DNA from: Monocercomonoides exilis
Lineage: Eukaryota > Preaxostyla > Oxymonadida > Polymastigidae
Direction: 5' to 3'
DNA: 64,000 nucleotides
NCBI GenBank assembly: GCA_001643675.2
Contig: LSRY02000006.1
Span: 436,501 to 500,500 of the forward strand
Below the pieces are notes generated by a model. The model saw only the letters and a list, made by a program, of their open reading frames with translations, was not told the origin of the DNA and searched no databases. Below are positions 33,401 to 46,100 of the stretch, in pieces. Numbering within the stretch: position 1 is the stretch's first letter; each line of letters starts with the position of its first letter. The translations under genes and the position numbers were made by a program.

Positions 33401-36400
33401 TACGTGGTGTTGATGAGCTCGTTGTCTTTGATTAGAAGAGGGGTGGAGAATTCAGATATCAACGGAAGATGTTCAGGGCCAAGCCGCTGGAGATAATGCA
33501 TAATTTCCTTAAATGCACTAATCCGTTGGCTTTCTTTTTGCAGAGGTGCAGACAACTGCTTCATTGTTTCTGAGAACACAGCCGATGATGCAGATGACGA
33601 AGCAGAAGAAGAAGATGATGAACTTCCGGCAGCACCATCATGCTCATCGCCACCTTCCCCAGCGACAGATCCGATCACTCTTTTCCCGCCAGCCACACCT
33701 CCAACATCTTTGATTCCTTTTCCTTTCTTTTGATCCAGCACCATTCTCCCTTCCATCTTTGCTCGCATGTTCTCAACCGCTGCTTCTTTGTCCAGAAGCA
33801 TCGAAAGCGCCTCCAGATGCAGCCCGCGCTGGTGCAAGAAATTGACCAGAATTGAATACTGCTTAGCTTCACCCAGCTTCAGGCACATTTCATCCGCATC
33901 GGCAAAGAAAACAGGCTGATTCAGCAGTGAAATGATAAGCCCATTCACTTTCTCGTGCGATTTTTCGTTCTGAGTGACATCAGGATAGCAGTAGAGGATG
34001 ATCTCAACAAGCGACGTGTCGATAAGTGTTAGAAGAGACAAGGGATCAGGACAAACACATGAATGCACATTCCCCGACAGAAGAGTCGGAAGACACACAC
34101 GCGGAAGCTCTTCCTCTGCGTCTGCAGCCATTCCGCTTGCATTCTGCGAATCTTCTCTGTCTCCCCTTGTTCCGCGCTCTCTTTCTTTCGTCTCTTCCTC
34201 TCGAATGATTCTCATCCGCTCTTCTGCTTTCTCTCTAGGCGACATCAGCGTGGGTCGGGCAAAGAGATACGCAAGCTCATCGTAGAATGAAGGAAACGCA
34301 GGCAAATCAGATTCAGAACTCTGCACAAAAGATAGCTTCATTGCGTCTCTCAGCGCAAACGTCTTTTCAAGTGCGTTCAGAGGTACGCTCCGAGTCTCAG
34401 CTGAAGAAGTGGATGAAAGTGGAGGAATGACATGCGAAGGAAGTGGGTATTGTCTGACGAGCTCCTGCGACGAATGGAAATGCGCGCTGGCTGTTTCTAC
34501 AATCGCCTTTAGCGCATCCTTCACGCCTTCCACGGGAACGTGTGTGCGGCGGTGGATCTCCTCAGTCTGCGCAATCAGCGCATTGAAGTTCTGTGCGATC
34601 ACCATATTTCTGCAATGCCTCAAAAACCCAACAAGAGCAGCAAGAAACATAATGAAGATAGGCGAAGTTGGGGTCGTTTGAAGTGTGTATGAAGGAAGTT
34701 CCTCTCCTCCGCCTGCTCCGCCTCGTCCTGCTTTGCCCTGGCAGAGCACCTTCAGACGATTGAGAAAAGGAGACTTGCGAATAAGCAGAGTGAACCAGTT
34801 GAGAGTGAAGAAGATGTCGTGCCTCGCCAAAAAGTAGTGGTAAAACGTGGCAGTCGGCGACAAGCGCTCCAACTCAGCAAAACCCAAGTTTCTGTTGCAG
34901 CTTTCGATTAACTCTCTCTTTCGACTGCGCACTCCTGAAGCACCACGCGAACCTCTTTCTCCTTCACCGCTGCTCCCAACTCTTCCATCTCCTTCTCTCT
35001 CCCTCTCTCTTTCTCTTTCTCCGCCTCCGCCAATCCACTCCTCATCCACAGCCATCAGTAGGGCGAGTGCATCAGCATCGCGGTGGTCCTTCTGCAGCAG
35101 CGCTACAACATCCTCAACTTGTGCTGGGACGAGCTCAAACACAGCACGCTGGCTCAGCACAAAGAGACGAAATCGGGTGACAGAGCGAACCGGTGGGCGG
35201 ATGGGTGAGGCAGATGAAGAATCCAACTGAGAATACGAGGCAGACTGCGAAGAAGAAGGAGAAGGCATTCCAGGACGAGAGGATCCAAAAGCCGAAGAAG
35301 AAGGGGAAGAAGACAGAGACATGAACGATGGATTGAGAGAAGAAGGCGAATTAGCAGTGTATGTGATGTCCATCGGGTTCAAAGAGTGCAGAATGGAGTC
35401 TGTCGATGCCAGACCCACCAGCTGAATGGGCGACTGCATCTCTTTCGAAGCAGTCCCATCGCCAGTCATGTTCAAATACGTCACAAGCGCCTCTCTGAAG
35501 CGGTCTTCTCCAATCACACCGATTGGCTCCTGCGCATATGACAGGCCAATTTCGATGTGCGAGCCACGCAGAGCAGCCACGTAAGGATACAAAGATGAAA
35601 GGCATTGCACTCCTTCCAGCCTCGCTCCGCAGATCTGCTCGACTTCACGGATAAGAGGCGTCTTGCTGGCATCAGGTCGGTCAAATGTGATCCTGAGAGG
35701 GATAATAATTTTGAAAAAATGAAAATTATTAAGTCAAAAAATAAATTACAAATTTTAAAAAACGCAAAAAAATATGTAAAAAATGTTGTGAATATCATTT
35801 TAAACAACTTTTCACCCACGTACCATTTAAATGATTCGCGTTCTGTTGCTCTATTTTGAATGTTTATAAGATCGCAAGTTGTTGGCGTTGCCAAGAGAAG
35901 GAGTTCTTCTTCATCTAATGATGTTGGGCACACAGCTCCAGCTCCTTCACCCAATATCACTTCTGTTGATGTTTTTCCAGTAGCCACATTATGGTTAATG
36001 AATCCTCTCTTCGTGAAAATAAACAGTAAATTTCCGACAAATCTCATCTTACGGATTGTTTCAGGTTGAATAATCTCATTGAACCATTGAAAAGTCTGTC
36101 CATCCCAGAAAAAAAACGAAATTACTTTTCTATCTTCACGCTTTCCGGTTCTGTTTAATAAAAGAAAGAAAAAAGAAAAGGAAAAAGAAAAAAATTAAAA
36201 ATGCATCTTTGAAAGAAAGAAAGCCAAACTTCTTTTCAAGAGAGCAAGCGAGTATTGGCAGCTTCCCTGCTCCGTTCATTCCTTTAAAGCCTGGTTGAAA
36301 AGCGGCCTTCGGAACTTGAAATGCCTTTGTAGCTGCACCAACAGCAAACAAGGTTGTGCCTTTTGTATCCGGTAAAGGAACAGGTGTGCTCCATTTTTTG

Positions 36401-36840
36401 ACATCCAACATGCAGCACACTTTTTAAAATAAATTTTTCAAATATTCATTTAATATAAAGGAAAATCAAAACAAGTTTACCTTTTTTCTCCGACAAAAAT
36501 ATAATGATAGAATCCATTAGAACTTGGACGTCCAATGTTTTGTCCAATGGCAATTCTTGAACATGTCCACGAAGATTTCTTCCAGCTTAAAAGATAATAA
36601 AAATAAATGAAAAAATAATCATAAATCCATCAAAAGTACAAACATTCTGGAGGTTCTAATTGGAGAAGTTGATGAGCTCCAGAGCTAAGTCCAACAAGAA
36701 GGAGATCATCTTAACAAAAAGAAATATGCCAATTGAAAATTATCAGACAAAGTCAAACCTCGTATCAAACGACAATATGAAAAATATTGTTTTGGAGGAA
36801 GTATGTACCTGCAAACAGGTTCTAAAGCGTTTATGCTCAT
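30451..36840 (-). CDS. Vps39/TGFBRAP1-like HOPS/CORVET tethering subunit
   Basis: Six exons on the minus strand: 36840-36759, 36709-36644, 36585-36481, 36419-36230, 36150-35824 and 35692-30451. The introns are 49, 58, 61, 79 and 131 bp, all GT-AG and all in phase, giving 2,003 residues. The N-terminus is a CNH domain. The last exon has a Vps39_1 segment (LRLRLINFLKYSRCYSPSEL and following, about 31500-31800) and a Vps39_2 segment with a zinc-site-like RCGKCGNVMG followed by a YHLLCY pair (about 31130-31260). These belong to Vam6/Vps39 and Vps3/TGFBRAP1, which tether endosomal and vacuolar membranes for Rab GTPases. I cannot tell the two paralogues apart. The protein is over twice the usual length because of Ser- and charge-rich inserts. 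The stop is TAG, with an in-frame TGA four codons later. Confidence 0.9.
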
Positions 36841-37171
36841 TACTTCCTTTTTGTTAGATCAATTGAAAATGAACAAAGTGTAATGGGGGAAATTTTCAAA
36901 TTCTGAATTTGTTATTTCAATGCAGTTTGTGTATTGTCATATCATAGAAAATGCAATTTATTTGTTTCAAATTGAGTTAGAAATGCACCCTTTATTCGTC
37001 AAAAAACAGTGACTTCGATCAAAAATGGTCTGCAACTCGAATAAAAATTATTTAATTGATTTCACTCCAATGAAATATTTTTAAATTTATATTTACGTGA
37101 AATAACAAATTCAATTTGCGTTTTTTATTTGTAATTCTTTCTATTCGCTGTGTCGGATTTGCTCTTCGCAG
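36841..37171. promoter_or_regulatory. Divergent region and unresolved first exon of the giant gene
   Basis: These 331 bp separate the Vps39-like ATG from the first clear exon of the giant gene. The sequence TTTGCTCTTCGCAG at 37158-37171 looks like a splice acceptor, so a short first exon should lie here. Two candidates join in phase: ATG at 36869 with a donor three codons later, or the ATG that precedes the GTGTATTG donor near 36924. I cannot choose between them. I see no other feature. Confidence 0.45.
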
Positions 37172-40100
37172 TCTTTGACAGTGACGGGAAACAAAGACAT
37201 AAAACTAATTGCACTTAGTGCAGAATGCTTTCAAAAGTATATTTTATATTTTTATTATATTTTTTGTATTTTGTCACATTTGCATTTATCATTTGTAATT
37301 GAAATAGGATCCATGGTCGATCTGATCCAAGAGGATTTGTCACTGTCACAATCGAAAAACGAATGCCATCACATATTGTTTATTGCATTGTGATTAAAGA
37401 AGGAAAAGATCAAACAGATCCCTTGCTTTTTGATGATATTTCCAAAGAAAATGTTGCTATAATTGTATGAAATAGAAATGTTAAATTTACAATTTTTGTA
37501 CTTTATTCTATTCGGACATCAAAATTTAACATATATTTTTTATCAATCAATTTATTTTGATGATATTCAGACCGTGAAAGACAGAACGATAACATTCAGA
37601 GATTCAAGGCAACGCGTTTGGATGTTCAAATTCAGCTCCACGGAAGACGCTTTGAATTTTGCATCAATAATTAAGAAAGAAAGGGAACGAGCAATTGCTT
37701 TAAATAGAGAATCCTTTCTTCATCAGCACGGAGCGAACCAGCAAATTAATCCAGTCGGATTATCATTTCATTCAAAAAATGCTTCGCTTTCAGGGTCAGT
37801 TAAACATGAAGTAAACACAATCGCACCACAATCTCACAGCACTTCTCAGACATCTTCTGTTCATTCATCTGCGCCTTCTGCAAACATGCAGCAAGCCCCT
37901 TCTCATTCTGTTGAACATTCATCATTCAGCGGACCTTCTTATTGTTCGTCTTTATCTCACACTTCTCTTTTACCATTAAAAGACTCAGGCTCATCGGTTT
38001 CATTCAACCAGCGTCAGAATGCAGACATCACTAAAAAGGAAGAGCCTTCGCTTCTTTCAAACAGCCCTTCCTTCAATGACAAAGCACCAGCACATTCTTT
38101 TCATTCTTCTTCTTCGACTGCTCCGTCTTCAAACCAGACAATATACTTCAAAGATGGATTCACCTCCACTTTTTCTTCTTCACTATCGCCCACACTTCAG
38201 TCTTCCTCTCCTTCTTCCTCAACATCTTCAAATATCTCTTCACTTCAGCCAACTTCTTCCTCGTTTCAGACTCAATCTTCATTCCCATCTATGAATACAT
38301 CACACCCACAAACAGCTCCCCAACTCTCTTCATTTCACTACCCCACCGTTTCGAGTGTCAAGCAGCCATCTCCTGCTTTCTCATCATACATGTCGTTTCC
38401 TTCTCCCCTCACATCCTCCATCACTTCAGCCCAGTCACAGCTCAAACAAGCCCCGCAGATGCCTTCTTCTGCCTCTGCCTTCATCTCCACCTCAGCTGCA
38501 ACCTCATTTCACTCATCGTTGCAGGCCCAGGCACAAGTCCAGTCTCAGCTGCAGGCTCCTTCTTCGAAGTTGGCCCAGGCAGCAGCTCAGGCACCTTCGT
38601 CGTCGTCTTCTTCATCTTCGCTTCACACTTCTTCAATGTCCTTTCCTGCAGCTCCATCTTCTGTGCAGATACCTCAGCCAACAGCAGCAGCATCCACACC
38701 TGCTTCAACCTCCACTTCATCTTCATTTCCATCTGCTACTGTCAAATCACAGCCACAACATGTTAACAACGATGCTTCAATTTTATCAAATTCAACAGAC
38801 TCATCGTCATCATCTTCTTCATCGATATCTTCTACTTCTTCAACAAGCACACCACAGCAGCCTCGTTTATCTTCACCGTCTGTTTCAGCCCCGACGCTGA
38901 TGACACCGACAGCCCGCTACAACAGCTCTTTTGCACCCACACAGCGATGGAATGTGAGAGATTTCATTCCATCGTCTGTGATACGCGAGGGAAAAGGAAC
39001 GTGGCGTGCGCTGCCTGGTGATTATGTCGGGGTGAATCTGGCGATATACGAGCAGAACAGGAAGGATGACTCGACGAAGGGAAGGCTGATCTACTCGATG
39101 AGAGACGGGCAGATGCTGAAGGTGCTGCTGCACGACTGGATAGCTGCAGAGGACGCGGCTGCTCTTGAATCAGAGGAGAAGAAGAAAGAAGCAGAAAAGA
39201 AGGACAGAATTCTGCCGAAGCGCAGCGAAAGAGAGAAAAACGAGAAGCCTGTGAAGCGGACTCCGTTTGAGTGCGATACGGCGGAAGAGCTGAAGGAAGT
39301 GGCAGCAAAAGAAGAGGCGCGGATGGAGAGAGAGCTGAAGGAGATGGAAAGAAACGAGAAAGAACGAAGAGAGCGAATTCTCAAATCCCAAAAGGTGTCT
39401 TCTGCTTCGCAGTCGTCATCATCGTCGGCTGGGCAGCTGGGCAGCGGGAGAGAAGACAGAAGAGGAAGAGACGCTGATTCAAAGTCGTATTCTTCATATT
39501 CAATGGCTTCATTGGGCTCTCCCATCCATTCACCGACTTTGGCTTCCCGTCTGCTTCCATCGCTGCCTTCGATTAGCTCAACAGCTTCTGCTTCTGCGCC
39601 TTTCTTTTATTCTCTGTTTTTACCGCCGAATGTTCCGACATCGTTCAAATACAGCCACGAAAGCGACAAAATCCAGGCGACCATCCCAGTCACGATCGAG
39701 CGGTCGATAATTGGGATGAAGAAAGATGAGTGCAGACAGGTTTTGATCCCGCTGTCAGCGCTGGGCCCGCTCTGGACGAAAGAAGGGCCGATTAACGTGG
39801 CGATGAAGCATCATGTGAGGAGAGTTGGAGGAGATGGACATTTGCTGTACACACGGAGAGGAGAAGAGGAGCTGCTGGACATTTGGATGGAAGGGAAGAG
39901 GAAAGGGAACGAAATAGCTGCTAAATACAAAGGTGTGTGATTGGTGAGAATTGTGAACTGTGGATTTCAAACTGTGAAGCTTTTAATTGTTGAATTTATT
40001 TTATTTTTTTTTTCCCTTTTTTTCTTTTATAACATTTTGTTCACTCATTTTTTTTTCCAACTTATCAACTTCATTTTCTTTCAGTGTGGAGAGATTGTCT

Positions 40101-43100
40101 TCATGACCAGAACTTGCCAGAAACTTCTTCTGGTTCAAGCAAAGCTGCACACAATCAACAAAAAGGGAAATCTGGTAGCTCCAAAAAACCCGATGAAAAG
40201 ACACCTTCAAGCGGAATGAAGCAAGAACTGAAGCAGTTGTTAGTCAAACCTAAACGACCATCAAGCTCTACATCAACTTCAAGTTCATCATCTTCATCAT
40301 CTTCATCTTCATCTTCATCAACTTCTTTAGCACCTTCTTCATCTCCTCGTTCAACCTCTCCTTCTTCCTTGTCATCTTTGTCATCTTTGCCTTCATTATC
40401 TTCTCTCTCTTCTCTTTCATCTCTTTCCTCCCTTGCTTCTCTTTCTTCCCTTTCCTCTCTCACATCTTCAGCGCCTTCTTCTCTGTCTTCTTTATTGCAA
40501 CAGCAATCCCTCCAGTCAAACCCTGGTCCAAAATCTGTGTTTCCTTCATTTTACAAATATCTTGTCTCTTTCTTTCCAACCACACTTCCTTATGACAATT
40601 ATGCCTCTTCCTCCTCTTCTTCTTTCGACTCTGCTTTTTCTCTCATTTCTTCTCCTGTCTTTGGCCACTCTGCCACACCTTCAGTTTCTTCCAGCGGGTT
40701 CTTGTCGCCCACGTTCACTTCTTTGGATTACTCAGATCCTCTTTCATCGTTGCTGTCTATTTTGATTGGCGACAGCTATTCAACTGAAGACAACTATCGA
40801 ATGAATTTGGAGGAGGAAAATAGCTCTGAGAGTCGGCAAGGCACAGCCGGATACGACCCGGCAGAGTGTTGTGTTCTGGTTGAAATAACTCTTTTCGGGA
40901 TGAAAAGAGACGAGAAAAACAAAAAACTCACTGAAGATGAGCAGATCTCAATTTCAAACAGAATTTCTGAAGGATATTTGCAGAGAATAAAGAAAGACAC
41001 AGAAGAAAATGTTGTGCCTAATGAAGATGCTGTTTGTTTTTGTGTTGAAGATGTTATGAAGAAGAAGCAACAGAGGTTGAAGGAGATTGTTAAATGTGTG
41101 GCGGATGTGTGGTTTGAACACAAAGAGAAATGGATGGATAAATTGAGGCACATCAAAGAGAGAGAAGACGAAGAAGAGGAAAGAGAAAGAGAGAAAGAGA
41201 AAGAGAAACGGAATGAACGAAGAAGAAGATCGATAAGCAGCAAGAAGGAATTGAGAAGTTTAAGAGAAGACAGAGATGAAAGTGATGAAGCATCAATTGA
41301 AGAAGAAGAAGAGGACGAGGAAGAAGAGGAAGAAGAGAATGAAGAAGAAGGGGAGGAAAGCGGAGAGCGAGACGAATGGGAAATCAGCGACGAAGATTTG
41401 AGGCCAATGCAAAGAACAGAAGAAGCAAAGCTGAAAAACTTGCCACACGGAACGATTTTGATTCTGCGTGAGCTGCTTCGTGTGGAAGATGAGTTTGCGT
41501 TTTATGAGGGACTTTCACCATTTGAATGCGAAAAGGTGAAAAAGAAGTTGGCACAGAAAAGACTGGTTGAATTGATTGATGAAATGGACGAGAAAATGAT
41601 TGACAACATTGTTGGCACAACAAAAGAAGATGAGAAGAAGGAGAAAGACGAAGCTCCTTCAGTTTTGGATGAAGCAGAACAGACGGCCACGACTCCTCTT
41701 CCGCATTCAACTGACACTGCCATTGCAATGCCATCCGCACAACCCATTCAACTGAAAGACGAGCCAAAACCTCTTATCGAGCAGTCGGACACAGATCCAA
41801 ATGCAGTTCAGTTTGTGCCTTTGGAGCCTGTGTCAGCTGCTTCAAGGCAAAATGGCGAACTTCCATCGAATGTTGAATCAACTCCAAACAAGAATATTCA
41901 AAACAATTCTTCATCAATTGATTCACCAAGAGCAAATCAACCAAATAAATCTCCATTGAATTTAGCTAAGATCAGTAATTCAAACATATTGTCTGTTTCG
42001 CCAACAGCGGCTCGTATTCACTCTTCATCAGCTCAGAAGGACGAAACGACTGTTACTTATGCGCTGAAAGTTCGGGCATCTTTGTTCACAGACGGATTGA
42101 AAGTGAAGAGATTTCATCCTCTTTCCGATTACGATGGAACAAAAAACGGAGAGCGTTTGTCTGCAAACTTGTATTCCCCACAAGGAAACAACGCTGGCTC
42201 ATCAAGTTTATCTTCATCATTGCAATCCCTCAGTTTATCTGTTTCATCAAATTATTCTTCAGGAGGTGTTAATAACGCTTCATCGAATGATGGAATTCCT
42301 CAGCCACTTTCAGATGTGGATGAAAAGCCATCTCGTAACAATCGCAGGTCTCATAATGACTTTCAATCAAAAGAATCTGTTCATTCAGCTCTTCAACCTC
42401 AAAAGTTTTTTCTTCGTTGTTTTCAACAGACTGCCGTGAACTGGATGATGAAAATGCATGAGAGGAAAATGAGTGTGGTGCTTGCAGATGAAAGCGGACT
42501 GGGGAAAAGAGCATCAATTTTGGCTTTTTTTGGAACGCTCTCTGCAAAACGCCAACACAATCGTGAAAAAAGCAGCAATTCTTCTCGCGATTCTGCTTCA
42601 ATGGAAGTTGAAAATGCAGCACAGATCACTCAGGGAAGCAATACAGATTTGATGAAATGCAGATATCTTGTTGTTTGTTCGACTCTCGCTGTTGCAAAGC
42701 ATTGGGCTAAAGAAGCTCACAAGTGGTGTCCAAATCAAAAGACAGTGATACTTCTGTTTCACAATGTGGATGAAAAAAATAAAGATGCTGAAAGATATGC
42801 AATGGATGAAGAGGAAGCAAGTTCATCAGTTGAAAAGGAAGTTAAAATGCATAAAAAAGATGGAAAGTTGGGAATGAATAAGCAATTATGTGGTTTCATT
42901 GGAAGCAACAATGGTTCCTTACATCGTGTTGTTATGAAGGAATCTCCATTTAGTTTGTTTGAAGCTAGCTTGAATGAAGAAGCAAATAGAATGCCAAATA
43001 TTTTCGCAAATAAACGTAATGCATCATCTGAAACACAGCATTTTCACAGTGATGATGCAATAAACTATTTATCAATACCAATATCTTCTTCAATGACTTC

Positions 43101-46100
43101 GAATCAACTATCAGCAGACAAACAATCACTTATTTTATCTGAAGATTGCGAAGAGTGTATTTTCATTCTTCCATTAAGTCTTCTTTCACAAACTTTATCT
43201 TCAACAATTCTGAACCCCGAATTCGCAAAATGGTTTAACAATAAGAACGACAACATCCAATTATCACAATTTATCAACAAATCTTTTGTTAATTCGTCCA
43301 ACGACATTTTCTCAGAGAGTGCAACTGCTCAGAAAGATGAGCATCCTGTAAAATCTGATCCAGACGGGTTGCTGTTCCCATCATCAACAAGTACTTCTTC
43401 GTTGTCTTTTTCAACCACTTTGGAGAGTAAATCGCAAACACCATTGCGAAACTCTTCCACCCTTTCAAATGGATATGATTTGATGCAAAATAAATTCGGA
43501 AAATCTTCTTCGACATCCACAACAGTTGCATGCTTACTCGATTCAATTCTCAGTGTGAATCCAGAACTTCTGTCATTGCAGTCAATCAACTGGGATACGA
43601 TTGTTCTTGATCTTCATCATCGACTACAGGAACTCTCTATCAATGCATCAGTTCAGATTCCATCTATTCCACAGCTTGAGACTCGAATGAAATGCATTCA
43701 AAAAATCAAAGCACACAATTTGCCATTTGAAAACAACAATGATGCAAATAGTTCATCATTTGCTCAAAGCAATTTTAATGAAATTATTTCTCAATTTGAC
43801 TCAATAATCTCCGAAGCTGCACTTGTCCATCCCTTTTTAGCTCTCACAAAATCTCAGCAGCGTATTATCATTCTTCGACAGTCGCTTTCTGCTTTGTCTG
43901 TGTCGAGCTTCCATCTTCTTCGAGGAGAGAAAATTCCTCGATGCATTTATCAATCAATGAAGAATGCGAATCCTTTAACAACAAAAGAAAAATATTCAAT
44001 TTTTCCAAAAGAATACTCTTTTAATGCATTAAATTCTTTTTCTTCAATTAAAAGAAAGCTGAAGCGATATTCTGTTGCTTCTTCCAACAACTCCAGCGAA
44101 AATGAACCAACAAAAATTGTTCCTCCATCATTTTTCAACAAATCTGAGTCTCTTTCTGCTCTATCATCATTGTGCTCTATTTTCTCACTGCTTCTTCTTC
44201 TCAGACCTTCTGCTGTGGTTGTCTCAAAGATGACACAGCAGCCAATCATAACAGCCAGACTCACACAATTTTCCAATGGCCCTCTTCACAAGCGATCTTT
44301 TCCAAAACTTAACTTGAATTATTTGAGACATGCAGAAAATTTAAGAGAATACAAATCACACGGAAGAGCATTTCAAATGAAGAAAGATCCTAAACTCCAG
44401 CTTCGCATTAGAGGACAGATTCCTGGGCCATTAGGAATCGTTACAGACAACTGGAAGCTTAGCAAGCAGCTTTTGCTACAGTCTCGAAAGGGAAGAAATA
44501 CATTCCACAATCAAAACAGAACTGTAACTCGACTTTATACTGATGGTAATGGATCGATACAAAAAGTTATCAAACAAAATCGAATTAAATCAGCTGGAAA
44601 TGACAGATCAACTTCAGATGATTCGCAAAAGCAGGTTGCATCTTCCCCAGCGAATAATTCTTTGAATTCTTTATCAACCAGCAAGACATCGCAAAATCAG
44701 CAAACTGGGAATGTGAATAATATTTCTTTATTTGGAAAACAATTACATGATTCTCCAAAAGTTGTGTCATCGTCAAGTTATCAAGTGAATGAAAACAGTT
44801 ATGACAGAACTTTGAATACACTGAAAAAGAAAGCTGCTTTTCTTTCTCGGTTTATCACTGTTGATGCATCACAAATAATGCTGATGTTGATGCCATTTAT
44901 TCTCAAACGACGATGGGAGGATGTAGAGTCACAGATTGTGAATCCAACTCAAGCATTCTCTTCAGCTGCATCATTTCCTCAATCATCAACTTCATTTGAT
45001 TCATTGGCAAACAGCTCCCCTGTTCGCCCTATTCGCAATACAGCTGGACAGGTTTCTGCAAGTTGTAATGAAGTTCAATGCTTGGCCAAGTCAAACGAGA
45101 ATTTATTTTCAAGAACTGAAAATTCTCATCTATTAACATCGCATTTTAACACTCATAAGTCTGCATTAACATTCCATTTATTTCGTACTCCTTTGAGCGA
45201 TTCACAGAAAGAGCGTTATTTGAATGAGTTGCAATTTTTTGAGAGAAAGATTCTGCCTTCACTGAATGAATATACCACTCAATGCAGAAACGCTGAGGAA
45301 TTCAACAGAAACAATGGAAATGAATGTCAAAACAGTTTGTGTGCAATTGATAATAAAGCCAACTCAACAAACAATTCTTGCACAAAGACAAAGAAATCAT
45401 CAATTTCTTTTTCTGACGCATTGCAAAAAGAAAGGGACTTGCTTGCATCTGTTGTGACAACTCAATCACGTCTTCATGCAATCACAGTCACTGGATTTCC
45501 TTCGTTTATTCCTCAGTCTCAAGCAGATACATCTTTTCCAAGGAAAACTCGTCCAATGTCTTTTTTAATGCCTTCTCAATTTTATTTTTATCAGCCTTTT
45601 TTCGATTTGACAAAGAACAATTTAGATACATCCATTGCTTCAGATTTGCGAAGGAAGATTTCAAGCGTTCCGGTCATCTTTCCATATCTTTCTGCTCAAT
45701 GCGATGAAGTCAGCATTTTTCAGTCAAATGTTTCTCATCCATCAAACCAATCAGTTTTTTCTATCAAATCTCTCAGCATTCTCCAAACTGCTTTGTGTCA
45801 TTGCAACAACAACTTTAATTTATCTTCAGAATCGTCATCCCCCCTCCGCATCCCTTTCCATGCACGCAGCGCAATGAAAAAGCTTCTTCTTTTTCTTCCT
45901 TCAGCACTTCGGTCTCTTCTCACTCTGACTTCAAGGGATCTTGCCAGTACTGCATGGGAACATGGAATGTCTTATCTCTATTCAGTTTTTTCATTTATTC
46001 CACAAGCTGCACCAACACACAATTTATCACATAGAATCACAGAGCTTAATTCAAATTTGGAAGAAGATGATCAGTTGGATGACAGTCGAATGGACTCTGA

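Noticed and set aside
35514-36047. 177-codon minus-strand frame as an independent gene
   Set aside because: Its first part is exon 5 of the Vps39-like gene, and it then reads through the 131-bp intron.
2866-36840. TAA/TAG as glutamine in the host's own genes
   Set aside because: The large host genes contain no internal TAA or TAG and use CAA and CAG freely for Gln, so the host code appears standard. The idea is kept only for the 27.8-30.4 kb loci.
37175-37393. 72-codon frame starting at TTG near 37175
   Set aside because: It runs through the 71-bp intron. Its first 20 codons belong to the giant gene; the rest is intron and out-of-frame exon.
39941-40219. Separate small gene between exon 3 and exon 4 of the giant gene
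   Set aside because: The frame overlaps the T-rich 3' end of the inferred intron and encodes mainly Phe and Leu. The spliced model explains the region better.
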